Source: Solirubrobacteraceae bacterium (GTDB taxonomy: Bacteria; Actinomycetota; Thermoleophilia; Solirubrobacterales; Solirubrobacteraceae). From it: DNA of 32,329 nt. The translations under genes and the position numbers were made by a program. The notes under the pieces were generated by a model. It was given only the letters and a program-made list of their open reading frames with translations, was not told the origin of the DNA and did no database searches. Shown here in pieces: positions 16,649 through 24,770 of this stretch (positions are counted from its first letter, which is position 1; each line of letters starts with the position of its first letter). Location of the stretch: positions 1 through 32,329 of the forward strand of contig JAICUS010000001.1 of assembly GCA_025935735.1 (NCBI GenBank). Reading direction: 5' to 3'.

Positions 16649-17974
16649 ATGCGACGTGTGGCCGCGGCCATCCTTCTCATGCTGCCGGCCGCGCTGACGT
16701 TCGGCCGCGGCGGCTATTTCGCCGTGGCCCGCGTGCGCGGCGCGATCCTGGCGTGCCTGCTGCTCGCGCTCGCGGCGGTGCTCACCGAGCGGCCGCTGCC
16801 GCGCTCGCTCGCGGGCCGCCTGGCGCTGGGCGGGCTGGCCGCGCTCACGGTCTGGACCGGGCTGTCGCTGCTGTGGGCGCCGCTGGGCGGGCCGGCGTTC
16901 GCGGACCTGGAGCGGCTCGCGCTCTATACCGCGGCGCTGGCGGCGGGGATCGCGCTGCTGCGCGAGACGCGCTCCGTCGAGCCGGTCCTGCTGGCCACGA
17001 CCGTGGCCGCGGCGGTCTACGGGCTCGCGGACCGCCTCGTGCCCTGGCTGGTGTCCCTGCAGCCGCTGAGCTCGGCCGGCGACCGCCTCGCCCAGCCGCT
17101 GACCTACTGGAACGCCCAGGGCGCGATGGCGGCGGTCGGCCTCGCGCTGGCCGCCGGGCTGGCGGCGGAGGGCCGCCACGCCCGGATCGCGGCCGCGTGC
17201 GCGCCCGTCCTCGGCCTCGACCTCTACCTCACGCTGTCGCGCGGCGCGATCGGCGCGGCGCTGGCCGGGCTGGCCATCGTCGTCGCGCTGGTGCCCACGC
17301 GCCGCGGGCTGCGCGCCGCCGCGGTGGTGGGCGGCGCGGCGGCGCTCGCGTCGCTGGCCGCGCTCGCGCTGCCGCGCGTGCAGGACGCCGGCGGGTCCTC
17401 CGGGCAGGGCGCCGTGATGATCGCCGTGCTCGCGGTGCTGACCGCCGCGGCCTTCCTCGTCGCCGGCGGCGGCGACGGGCGGCGCATCGAGCTCCTCCGG
17501 CCGCTGGCCTGCGGCGCGCTGGCCGTGCTCATCGTGGGCACGGTCCTGGCCGTCGCCCAGGGCGGCCACGAGCCGATCCCGGCCGGGAGCGGGCGGCTCG
17601 CGTCGGTCCAGAGCAACCGCTCCGCCTACTGGCGGGTGGCCGTCGACGTGTTCGCCGACCACCCGCTGAACGGGGTCGGCTCGGGGTCCTTCCGGGTCGA
17701 GTGGCTCAAACGGCGGCCGTTCGCCGAGAGCGTTCGCGACGCGCACTCGCTCTACATCGAGACGCCGGCCGAGCTCGGGCTCGTCGGCGTCCTCGCGCTC
17801 GCCGCGTTCCTCGCCGGGGCCGTCCTGGCCGCGCGGCACGGGAACGTCGCGGCGGTGGCGCCGCTCGTGGCGTTCGCCCTGCACGCGGGGATCGACTGGG
17901 ACTGGGAGATGCCCGCGCTCACCTTGATCGCACTCCTGCTGCTGGCCAGGCTCGTCGCAGCGCGAGAGCGCTGA
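16649..17974 (+). CDS. O-antigen ligase / Wzy-like polymerase family membrane protein
   Basis: A 441-residue protein with about ten hydrophobic helices and one large periplasmic-type loop, matching the Wzy_C/WaaL family. The family signature is near the C-terminus: NRSAYWRVAVDVFADHPLNGVG followed by DAHSLYIETPAELGLVG. Such proteins either polymerise repeat units or ligate a finished glycan to an acceptor outside the membrane. I chose the ATG at 16649 (MRRVAAAILL) because it is ten bases from the TATGGT element; the ATG at 16634 lies inside that element and would add five residues. The end overlaps the convergent GT39-like gene by 56 bases. Confidence 0.82.
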   Translation: MRRVAAAILLMLPAALTFGRGGYFAVARVRGAILACLLLALAAVLTERPLPRSLAGRLALGGLAALTVWTGLSLLWAPLGGPAFADLERLALYTAALAAGIALLRETRSVEPVLLATTVAAAVYGLADRLVPWLVSLQPLSSAGDRLAQPLTYWNAQGAMAAVGLALAAGLAAEGRHARIAAACAPVLGLDLYLTLSRGAIGAALAGLAIVVALVPTRRGLRAAAVVGGAAALASLAALALPRVQDAGGSSGQGAVMIAVLAVLTAAAFLVAGGGDGRRIELLRPLACGALAVLIVGTVLAVAQGGHEPIPAGSGRLASVQSNRSAYWRVAVDVFADHPLNGVGSGSFRVEWLKRRPFAESVRDAHSLYIETPAELGLVGVLALAAFLAGAVLAARHGNVAAVAPLVAFALHAGIDWDWEMPALTLIALLLLARLVAARER

Positions 17975-19088
17975 ACAGGACCAGCGAGGGCTCAGCGGTG
18001 GTGCGGAAGCGCGTCGAGCCGTAGGTCAGCAGCGCCACGAGCAGCACGATGCCGACCGGCACCAGCAGGTTCGCGCCGCGGCGGCCGGTGAGCACGGCGC
18101 CGGCGATCCCGAGCGGCAGCAGGATCCAGTAGAAGACGAGGCCGGCCCTGGCGGCGTGCGGGTTGCGCCCCTCCGCGCCCTGGTAGAAGACGCCCTGGGT
18201 CCACGGCCGGTAGACGTCGAGCAGCCGCCCGAGCCGCACCACCGCCACGAGCGGCAGCCGCGCGGCATGGTCACGGGCGTAGCGGACGCCGCGGGAGCGG
18301 TAGCCCGCGTCGGAGACGGCCTCGTCGCCCGGCGGCCGGTTGCGCAGGCAGCGGTACACCCACGTGCCGATCTCGCCCTCGTAGTAGGTGGCATGGCAGT
18401 TCGCGCCGGCCAGCAGCCCGCCGGTGTTGGACGAGATGAGCACCGGCCGGTCGAACGTGGCCGCGTTGCGGACCGTCCACGGGGTGAGCACGACGACGCA
18501 GGCCAGCAGCGCCGCCCACGCCCGGCGGCGGTCGATCGCCAGCAGGACGAGCAACAGCAGCAACTCCCCCCGGGCCAGGGTGGCCAGGCCGATCAGCGCG
18601 CCCAGCAGCAGCGCCGTCTTGGTCGTCCGCTCCCGGTAGGCCACCAGCAGCGTGAGCACCACGAAGAGCATCGAGGTCGTCTCGCTCATCAGCGCCGCGT
18701 CGGGCAGCCAGATCATCGGGTAGAAGGCCGCGATCGCCGCCGCGATCAGCCCGGTGCGCTCGTCCTTGACGGCGCGGCCGAGGAAGCCGATCGCGCCGAC
18801 CGTCACGCTGCCGACCAGGCCCAGCAGCGCCTTCTGGATCGCGGTCGAGTGCGCGCCGAGCAGGTCGAAGGCCGCCAGCAGGACGATGTGCGCGGGCGGG
18901 TGCTCGGCCGTCGGGACGTCGGAGTAGGCCCGCCGGAACCCCTCGCCGTGGGCCAGGTACCCCGCCTCGATGTGGTAGACGGCGGCGTCGCCCTGGACCG
19001 GATAGTGGCGATTGAAGTACGCCGCCACGAGCCGGATGCCGACGGCCGCGAGCACGATGCCCGCCAGCCGGGCATGGAAAGGCCTCAT
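17919..19088 (-). CDS. GT39/PMT-like membrane glycosyltransferase
   Basis: A 389-residue GT-C type protein with about ten helices. It resembles the ArnT/PMT (GT39-83) group: after helix 1 comes the periplasmic acidic motif QGDAAVYHIEAGYL, where Asp and Glu are the likely catalytic and metal residues, then TAEHPPAHIVLLAAF. The donor should be a polyprenyl-phosphate sugar and the acceptor a lipid, glycan or protein outside the membrane; neither can be told from sequence. The ATG at 19088 is seven bases from a TACGCT -10 element. The 3' end overlaps the convergent Wzy-like gene. Confidence 0.8.
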   Translation of the reverse strand: MRPFHARLAGIVLAAVGIRLVAAYFNRHYPVQGDAAVYHIEAGYLAHGEGFRRAYSDVPTAEHPPAHIVLLAAFDLLGAHSTAIQKALLGLVGSVTVGAIGFLGRAVKDERTGLIAAAIAAFYPMIWLPDAALMSETTSMLFVVLTLLVAYRERTTKTALLLGALIGLATLARGELLLLLVLLAIDRRRAWAALLACVVVLTPWTVRNAATFDRPVLISSNTGGLLAGANCHATYYEGEIGTWVYRCLRNRPPGDEAVSDAGYRSRGVRYARDHAARLPLVAVVRLGRLLDVYRPWTQGVFYQGAEGRNPHAARAGLVFYWILLPLGIAGAVLTGRRGANLLVPVGIVLLVALLTYGSTRFRTTAEPSLVLFSALALRRAWPAAGVRSR

Positions 19089-19095
19089 CGATCCC

Positions 19096-19105
19096 AGCGT
19101 ATGCT
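19096..19105. promoter_or_regulatory. Bidirectional promoter core: two -10 elements sharing one TA
   Basis: AGCGTATGCT contains TACGCT on the minus strand (19101 to 19096) and TATGCT on the plus strand (19100-19105), sharing the central TA. They lie seven bases before the GT39-like ATG (19088) and six bases before the acyltransferase GTG (19112). The layout repeats the one at 16629-16638. Confidence 0.5.
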
Positions 19106-19111
19106 CTCGCG

Positions 19112-20314
19112 GTGTCGTCCCGTCCGCCTGACGCGCTTGCGCCGCCGCCGGGCAATCCGCGCTTCCCGCTGCTCGATCCGCTGCGCGCCGTGGCCGCGCT
19201 GGCCATCGTCGTCACCCACACCGCGGGCGCGAGCGGCTTCAACGCGGCGTACGCGCTCGGGGCCTGGACGGCGCGGCTGGACTGCGGCGTGGCGATCTTC
19301 TTCGTGCTCTCCGGGTTCCTGCTCTACCGGCCGTTCGTGGCCGCGCGCCTGGACGGGCGCGACCGCCCGCGGGTCGGCCGCTACGCCCGCCGGCGCGCCC
19401 TGCGCATCCTGCCCGCCTACTGGGTCGCGCTCATCGCCGTCGCCGTGCTCAGCCCGCACGAGGCGCCGGGCACCTTCGGGCCGCACTGGTGGATGTACTT
19501 CGGCCTGCTCCAGAGCTGGAGCGCGCTCGACATCCTCGGCGGGCTGGGCGTCGCCTGGAGCCTCAGCGTCGAGGCGGCGTTCTACGTGCTGCTGCCGTTC
19601 TACGCGCTCGGGATGGCCCGGCTGCTGCGCAGCCGCAGCCGCGACAGCCAGGCCAGGCTCGAGCTGACGTTCCTGGTCGTGACCGCCCTGCTGGCCTGGG
19701 GGGCGCGCACCGTCGTGCACCTGGCCGACCCCGGCGGCCCGTACCTGAACACGCTGCCGGGCAACTGGGCGTGGTTCTGCGGCGGGCTGTCGCTGGCCGT
19801 GCTGAGCGCCTGGGGGCCCGAGCACCTGCGCCCGGCGCGCGAGCACGCCTACGTGTTCTGGGGGGCCGCGTTCGCCCTGCTGACCGTCGCGGCCTGGGGC
19901 GCCGGGCTGCCGCGCTACTACCTGACCCCCTACCGGACCGTCCCGCTGGCCGCCGAGCACGTGCTCTACCTCGGCGTCGCCGTCTGCCTGGTCGCGCCGG
20001 CGGTCGTCCGCGACCGTATGCCGGTGCTGCGGTCGCGCCCGCTGGTGTGGCTCGGGCTCGTGTCCTACGGGATCTTCCTCTACCACATGCCGCTCGTCTC
20101 CCGGCTCGCGGGCGTCCGCACCCACATCCCCGCGGGCGGCTGGGTCTGGTACACGCTGGCCGTCGGGATCGCCGCGACCATGTGCGCGGCGGCGAGCTAC
20201 TACCTGGTCGAGCGGCCGCTGCTGCGCTTCAAGGAGCCTCAGCGGGCGCGCGGGACCGGCGGCTCGAGCGCCCGCTCCCGCGCGAGCGCCCTGGCGGCCA
20301 AGCCCGAGTCGTAG
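19112..20314 (+). CDS. Acyltransferase 3 family membrane protein
   Basis: A 400-residue OafA/NolL-type acyltransferase with about ten helices; it would O-acylate sugars of a surface glycan. Family hallmarks are LDPLRAVAALAIVVTHT (the R and H of the first helix; the His is thought to act in catalysis), FFVLSGFLLYRPF, RRRALRILPAYW and WSLSVEAAFYVLLP. A C-terminal SGNH domain, present in some members, is absent. The start is GTG at 19112, six bases from a TATGCT -10 element, so it is probably leaderless. The last 25 codons overlap the convergent TPR-like gene. Confidence 0.9.
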   Translation: MSSRPPDALAPPPGNPRFPLLDPLRAVAALAIVVTHTAGASGFNAAYALGAWTARLDCGVAIFFVLSGFLLYRPFVAARLDGRDRPRVGRYARRRALRILPAYWVALIAVAVLSPHEAPGTFGPHWWMYFGLLQSWSALDILGGLGVAWSLSVEAAFYVLLPFYALGMARLLRSRSRDSQARLELTFLVVTALLAWGARTVVHLADPGGPYLNTLPGNWAWFCGGLSLAVLSAWGPEHLRPAREHAYVFWGAAFALLTVAAWGAGLPRYYLTPYRTVPLAAEHVLYLGVAVCLVAPAVVRDRMPVLRSRPLVWLGLVSYGIFLYHMPLVSRLAGVRTHIPAGGWVWYTLAVGIAATMCAAASYYLVERPLLRFKEPQRARGTGGSSARSRASALAAKPES

Positions 20315-20640
20315 CGGGCGGCGGCGAAGCCCAGCAGCGCCCAGGCCTGCGCGTTCTCGGGCTCGCGGCGCGTGACGGCGGCGAACTCCGCGCCCGCCGC
20401 GCGCCAATGCTTCGCCCGCACCTCGAGCACGCCGATGTCCACCCGCGGGTCGGTGTCGGGGTTCCAGCGCTCGGCGGTGGGGAGCTGGGCGCGCGCCCTG
20501 GCGGTCTGGCCCGGTTTGGGCGCGCCGGAGGCCAGCGCGCTGTGCTGGATGTCGGCGGCCGCCCGCGCGCCGCGCTCCTCCACGACGAGGAACGCCGCCG
20601 CGGCGAGCGAGAGCACGCAGATCAGGGCCCGGATGGCCAT
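20239..20640 (-). CDS. Small membrane-anchored TPR-like protein
   Basis: A 133-residue protein with an N-terminal hydrophobic segment (residues 5-20; signal or anchor) and a TPR-like helical pair at about 68-125, where VLEVRAKHWRAAGAEFAAVTRREPENAQAWALLGFAAARY shows the A/G/Y spacing of a TPR repeat. It probably serves as a small periplasmic-side adaptor for the glycan machinery, which is a guess from context. The ATG at 20640 is eight bases from CATACT. The 3' end overlaps the acyltransferase tail by 76 bases, so selection on one frame limits the other; this lowers my confidence. Confidence 0.58.
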   Translation of the reverse strand: MAIRALICVLSLAAAAFLVVEERGARAAADIQHSALASGAPKPGQTARARAQLPTAERWNPDTDPRVDIGVLEVRAKHWRAAGAEFAAVTRREPENAQAWALLGFAAARYDSGLAARALARERALEPPVPRAR

Positions 20641-20648
20641 GGCCGCCC

Positions 20649-20654
20649 AGTATG
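20649..20654 (-). promoter_or_regulatory. Candidate -10 element of the TPR-like gene
   Basis: CATACT on the minus strand lies eight bases before the ATG at 20640, matching the short spacing seen at other starts here. The first base departs from TANNNT. TAAACT (20802 to 20797) further upstream is an alternative that would place the repeat arm in the 5' leader. Confidence 0.3.
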
Positions 20655-20669
20655 GCCGGTGGTCCCGGT

Positions 20670-20706
20670 GCGCCTCGTTGCGCCGGCGAACTGCGGCTGG
20701 GTAGGG
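20670..20706. repeat. Left arm of a perfect 37-bp inverted repeat
   Basis: Every one of the 37 bases matches the reverse complement of 20914-20950; the match stops abruptly on both sides. The arm ends 29 bases before the start codon of the TPR-like gene. The 207-base spacer (20707-20913) holds a second 9-bp inverted repeat (20832-20840 with 20890-20898), the palindrome AGGTCGACCT (20901-20910), and the AT-richer -10-like words TAAACT (minus, 20802 to 20797) and TATGGT (plus, 20829-20834), but no gene. Confidence 0.85.
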
Positions 20707-20913
20707 GAGCGAGAGCCCTGGCCGCCGGGCGCGGGTGATCGGTTCGGTCGCGCCTGCGGGAGGCGCGTGTCGGGTTAGGCGCGCTCAGGTCGACAAAGTT
20801 TACGCCCGAAACCCTGAGCAAAGCCGGTTATGGTCGGACGTGATCGATCCGCGCGCCCGGACCTGATTCTCGCGCACCTCCGACCCTCGCGTCCGACCCA
20901 AGGTCGACCTCCG

Positions 20914-20950
20914 CCCTACCCAGCCGCAGTTCGCCGGCGCAACGAGGCGC
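20914..20950. repeat. Right arm of a perfect 37-bp inverted repeat
   Basis: Exact reverse complement of 20670-20706. It ends four bases before TAGGGT and 18 bases before the ATG of the GT2 gene. Read in the direction of each flanking gene, both divergent genes carry the identical 37-base sequence in the same orientation relative to their start. Confidence 0.85.
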
Positions 20951-20954
20951 TCGC

Positions 20955-20960
20955 TAGGGT
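20955..20960 (+). promoter_or_regulatory. Candidate -10 element of the GT2 gene
   Basis: TAGGGT lies eight bases before the ATG at 20969, predicting a leaderless or nearly leaderless mRNA. No Shine-Dalgarno sequence is visible. Confidence 0.4.
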
Positions 20961-20968
20961 GGCGCGCG

Positions 20969-21721
20969 ATGCCGGAGCCGGACCTGTCCGTGTTGATGCC
21001 CGTCTACAACGAGCGGGCGACGGTCGAGCGGGCGATCGAGGAGGTGCTCGCCGCCGACCTCCCCCTCGCGGTGGAGCTCGTGGTCGTCGACGACGGCTCC
21101 ACGGACGGCACCTCGGAGCTGCTGGACGGCCGCGAGTGGGACCCGCGGGTGACCGTCCTGCGCCACGAGTCCAACCGCGGCAAGGGCGCGGCGGTGCGCA
21201 CGGCGCTCGAGCGCGCGAGCGGCCGCTACGCCGCGATCATGGACGCCGACCTCGAGTACGACCCGCAGGACCTGGCGATGCTGCTGCAGCCGCTGCTGGA
21301 CGGGGAGACCAACGCGGTGTTCGGCGTGCGCGCCTTCAACGGCTACACCAGCCACTCGTTCCTCTACGTGCTCGGCAACAAGGCCGTCACGCTGGCCTGC
21401 AACGTCCTCTTCAACGTCTACATCGCGGACATGATGACCTGCCAGAAGGTCATCGCCACCGACGTCTTCCGGTCGCTGCCGCTGACCGCGTCGGGGTTCA
21501 CGATCGAGCCCGAGATCACCGCCCGGCTGCTGCAGGCGGGCGAGCGGATCTACGAGATCCCCGCCGCCTACCGGGCCCGGGGCCACGCCGCCGGCAAGAA
21601 GCTCACCACCCGTGACGGCTTCCGGGTGCTCGGCACGCTGGTGCGCTGCCGGTTCAGCGCTCCCGCGGCGCCGGCCCGCCGGCGGGTGGTCGACGCGCCG
21701 CTACCGCCGCACCGGCACTAG
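20969..21721 (+). CDS. GT2 glycosyltransferase, dolichol-phosphate-mannose-synthase-like
   Basis: A 250-residue soluble GT-A glycosyltransferase. SVLMPVYNERATVERAI opens the nucleotide-binding fold, VVDDGSTDGT (residues 39-48) and the DAD motif (92-94) coordinate the sugar nucleotide and metal, and NRGKGAAVRTALERA is typical of the DPM1/Ppm1 group. Members of this group load a sugar onto polyprenyl phosphate, which would supply the donors used by the GT-C proteins in this locus (inference). No C-terminal membrane helices are present. The tail overlaps the convergent flippase fusion gene by 21 bases. Confidence 0.9.
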   Translation: MPEPDLSVLMPVYNERATVERAIEEVLAADLPLAVELVVVDDGSTDGTSELLDGREWDPRVTVLRHESNRGKGAAVRTALERASGRYAAIMDADLEYDPQDLAMLLQPLLDGETNAVFGVRAFNGYTSHSFLYVLGNKAVTLACNVLFNVYIADMMTCQKVIATDVFRSLPLTASGFTIEPEITARLLQAGERIYEIPAAYRARGHAAGKKLTTRDGFRVLGTLVRCRFSAPAAPARRRVVDAPLPPHRH

Positions 21722-24700
21722 CACGTCGTAGTCGCCGTAGCGGGCGACGCGCCGATAGGCCGTCGCCAGGTACGCGTCCAGCGCCCGCGAGCCGCTCGGG
21801 CGCCCGCGCCGGTTGGGCTCGGGCCGAGCGGATGCGGGGTCGGTCCAGCGGACGATCGCCTTCGGCCGGGTGCGTTTCAGCACCGCCACGATCGTGCGCT
21901 GCTCCTGCGGGCGCGCCTGGAGCAGGACGTCGCGGCGCAGGACGTTGGGGCGGTGGGCGAGGAAGTGCAGCAGCGGATCGCTGAACGTGACGAGGTCCGA
22001 GCGGCGCGGCGCGACGTAGATCGGCCGGCCCGGCGGCACGAGCCGGTCGACGAGCCTGACGGTCTTCGGCAGCGCCGCGGCGTCGGCGGGCGGGACGCGC
22101 ACGCCGCCGGCGCCGGCGACGTGCAGCGGCTTCAGCTCCGGCGGCCGCAGCAGCGCGGACGCCCGGTTGGCGGCGCCGACGGCCAACAGCAGCGCGAGCA
22201 CACCGGCAAGGACGATTCGCGGCCGGCTGAGGGCCGCCAGCGCGCAGGCGAGCACCAGCAGCGCCTGCGCGTGCTCCTCGTCGGCCCGCGAGAGGTAGTA
22301 CAGGACCGCCCCGAGGGCGAGCACGGCCAGCCCGGCGGCCACGGCCTCCCGGCGCCGGACGATCCAGACCACGGCGAGCACGACCGCCAGCAGCGCGGCG
22401 TATGGCGCCAGCCACGCCGCGAGGTCCTTCAGCGCGCCGGCGCCATCCAGCGCCTCGTGGAAGCCGGAGGGGAACGGCAGCCGCCACCACGCGCCGTCCT
22501 TGGTCGACTGCACCACCAGCGCATCGAGCACCCGCCCGGGCCCGGCGGCGATCGCGAACGGCGCATACAGCACCGCACCGGCCACGACCGCCGCCAGCAG
22601 CGCCACCCCGGCCCTGCGCCGTGCGCTCGCCGCGAGGGCCAGGGTCACCGCGGCCGCCAGCGCCGCACACACGCCGATGTCCGGGCGCCAGAAGCCGGCC
22701 AGGGCGGCGAGCACGCCGGCCCAGGCGGGGCGGTCGTGGGCGGCGAGGAGCACGGCCGCAAGGGCGAGGGCGAGTGCGGGCTGGGTCGGGTTGGCGCTGG
22801 TCGGCTGGGCGGCGGTGACGGCCGCCGCGGCCCAGGCGGCGAGCGCCCAGCCGTGGGCCGCCGGCCGCGCGCGGCGGACGAGCGCCCAGACGAGCACGGC
22901 CACGGTCGCGTCGGCGGCCACGCGCAGCAGCCGCCACCAGATCAGCGAGGGCGCGAACAGCTTGCCCGCGGCCATCACCAGCAGCGGCTCGCCCGGCCCG
23001 TAGGCCCAGGAGAAGTCGCGCCACGGCCACTCGCCCGAGGCCATCCGGGTCGCGGCCTGCATCAGCACGCCCTCGTCGAGCGGGCCGATGTAGCGGCGCA
23101 GCGTGAAGGCGGACACGAGCGCCGCGCCCAGCCAGAGACAGGCGACCCGCAGCCAGGGCGGCAGCCGCGGCGCGTGGATCGGCCCGGCCCGCACGTAGCC
23201 GTGGAGCTCCGCGAGCAGCGCGCGCTCGAGCCGCCAGCTCACAGCCGCCAGCGCCGCGACCCAGACGGCCAGCTCGAGCAGCGCCTGCCAGAGCGGACGC
23301 GGGCCGCCCCACAGCGCCAGCCGCAGCGCGACCACGGCCGCGCTCGCGACCGCCACCGGCACGGCGGCGCGCGCCGCGATCTGCCCGAGCCGCACGCCGG
23401 GCAGCAGCCGCCGCAGATACGCGCGGCGGACGGCCAGCACGGCGACCACGCCGGCGATCCGGCCGGCCACGAACCACCACGTGCCGCCCAGCAGCTCACC
23501 CGGCACCGCCAGCGCCAGGAACGCCGCGCCGAGGACCGCCGCCTCGACCGCCTGCGGCCACGAGCGCCCCGTGGCCCGGTAGAAGCTGAACCAGTTGTAG
23601 CCCACCTGCTGGAGCGCGCCGGCCACGGCCAGGCCGCCGATCAGCACGACCGCACCCCGCCACTGGTCGCCGAGCACGAAGTGGACGAGGTCCTGCCCGA
23701 ACAGCGCCAGCCCGGCGCCGAACGGGAACGCCCACAGCAGCGTCAGCCGGTTGGCCTTGGCGAACAGCTCCTCGAGCACCTCGCCCCGCTCGCGCACCCG
23801 CACGATCGCCGGGTAGATCGTCGTGGCGAGGATCTGGTCGGCCCGGTCGGCGTAGCGGGTGAGCGTGGCGGCCAGCGTGACCCAGCCGGCGGCGACCAGG
23901 CCCTGGTGGAGCCCGAACAGGGTGATCTGGCCCTGTTGGACGATCAGCGCGACCGCCGCCGTGACGAACACCGGCCAGGAGAAGCGCAGATAGCGGCGCG
24001 CGGCCGCGGCGTCGGGGCGCAGCCGCAGCGCGTATGGCGAGGCCCGCCAGGCGGCCAGCACCGCGGCGAGGTTGCCGAATGCGGGGCCGATGACCAGCGC
24101 CCAGACCCCCACGCCGGCCAGCAGCAGCGGCAGCGCCACGGCGACGGTCCCGACCGGGACGATCGCCTGCAGCGTGCGCAGCCGCACGTACTGCATGCGC
24201 TTGAAGAAGACCCATTGCGGCGCCTGCAAGGCGAACGCCACCGGCAGATAGGTGACGGCGAGCGTCAGCCCGAGCAGCCGGTCGTCGTCGTAGGCCGCGG
24301 CCAGCACGGGCGCGAGCACGGCGATGGCCAGCGCGGCCACGAGCCCGATCGCCAGCTCGACGGTCAGCGCGCGCTGGAACTCCGCCTCCTCGTCGGCCGC
24401 CGTCTCCTGGACGAACGCCTCGTCGATCCCCACCCGCCGCAGCGCGACGATCGTCATCGCCGTCGTCGTGACGATCCCGTAGAGGCCGATCGACTTCGGC
24501 CCCAGCAGCGCGGTGGCGAACAGCCCCTGGGCCGCGACGAGCGCCTCGGCACCCGCGAGGAACGCCGCGTTGACCACGCCGCCGCGGGCGGTCGCGACCC
24601 GCAGCCCGCCCGGCTGCCCCTCCTCGCCCTGATCGAGGATGGCGACGCCGCCGGCCGGCGCCACCACGCGGGGCGCGGCGACCGGCTCCGCCGGCGCGTC

Positions 24701-24733
24701 GCCGGCCGGCGGCTGCGTGCGGCGCGGCGGCAT
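21701..24733 (-). CDS. Fusion of a Wzx-like flippase and a GT-C-like membrane glycosyltransferase module
   Basis: A 1010-residue membrane protein. Residues 1-50 are a Pro/Ala-rich cytoplasmic tail. Residues about 50-515 are a polysaccharide flippase (NAAFLAGAEALVAAQGLFAT, LLGPKSIGLYGIV, APQWVFFKRM), with about 14 helices. Residues 525-1010 form a second polytopic domain like the GT39/DUF2029 class: RRYIGPLDEGVLMQAATR at 546-563 places Asp553-Glu554 just after its first helix, where GT-C enzymes have their catalytic acid, followed by SWAYGPGEPLL and a soluble C-terminal domain (about 870-1010). It may flip a lipid-linked glycan and extend it outside. The ATG at 24733 is eight bases from TAGCAT. 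Confidence 0.88.
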   Translation of the reverse strand: MPPRRTQPPAGDAPAEPVAAPRVVAPAGGVAILDQGEEGQPGGLRVATARGGVVNAAFLAGAEALVAAQGLFATALLGPKSIGLYGIVTTTAMTIVALRRVGIDEAFVQETAADEEAEFQRALTVELAIGLVAALAIAVLAPVLAAAYDDDRLLGLTLAVTYLPVAFALQAPQWVFFKRMQYVRLRTLQAIVPVGTVAVALPLLLAGVGVWALVIGPAFGNLAAVLAAWRASPYALRLRPDAAAARRYLRFSWPVFVTAAVALIVQQGQITLFGLHQGLVAAGWVTLAATLTRYADRADQILATTIYPAIVRVRERGEVLEELFAKANRLTLLWAFPFGAGLALFGQDLVHFVLGDQWRGAVVLIGGLAVAGALQQVGYNWFSFYRATGRSWPQAVEAAVLGAAFLALAVPGELLGGTWWFVAGRIAGVVAVLAVRRAYLRRLLPGVRLGQIAARAAVPVAVASAAVVALRLALWGGPRPLWQALLELAVWVAALAAVSWRLERALLAELHGYVRAGPIHAPRLPPWLRVACLWLGAALVSAFTLRRYIGPLDEGVLMQAATRMASGEWPWRDFSWAYGPGEPLLVMAAGKLFAPSLIWWRLLRVAADATVAVLVWALVRRARPAAHGWALAAWAAAAVTAAQPTSANPTQPALALALAAVLLAAHDRPAWAGVLAALAGFWRPDIGVCAALAAAVTLALAASARRRAGVALLAAVVAGAVLYAPFAIAAGPGRVLDALVVQSTKDGAWWRLPFPSGFHEALDGAGALKDLAAWLAPYAALLAVVLAVVWIVRRREAVAAGLAVLALGAVLYYLSRADEEHAQALLVLACALAALSRPRIVLAGVLALLLAVGAANRASALLRPPELKPLHVAGAGGVRVPPADAAALPKTVRLVDRLVPPGRPIYVAPRRSDLVTFSDPLLHFLAHRPNVLRRDVLLQARPQEQRTIVAVLKRTRPKAIVRWTDPASARPEPNRRGRPSGSRALDAYLATAYRRVARYGDYDVLVPVRR

Positions 24734-24741
24734 GAGCGGCG

Positions 24742-24747
24742 ATGCTA
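24742..24747 (-). promoter_or_regulatory. Candidate -10 element of the flippase-GT fusion gene
   Basis: TAGCAT on the minus strand lies eight bases before the ATG at 24733. For the divergent GT4 gene (ATG 24771) the nearest candidates, TGTTAT (24754-24759) and TTATCA, fit less well. Confidence 0.38.
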
Positions 24748-24770
24748 GCCGCCTGTTATCAGTGCGCCGG

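Noticed and set aside
20670..20950. Classical insertion sequence or MITE with target-site duplication
   Set aside because: The bases flanking the 37-bp arms do not repeat each other, and no transposase is nearby; kept as an inverted repeat of unknown origin.
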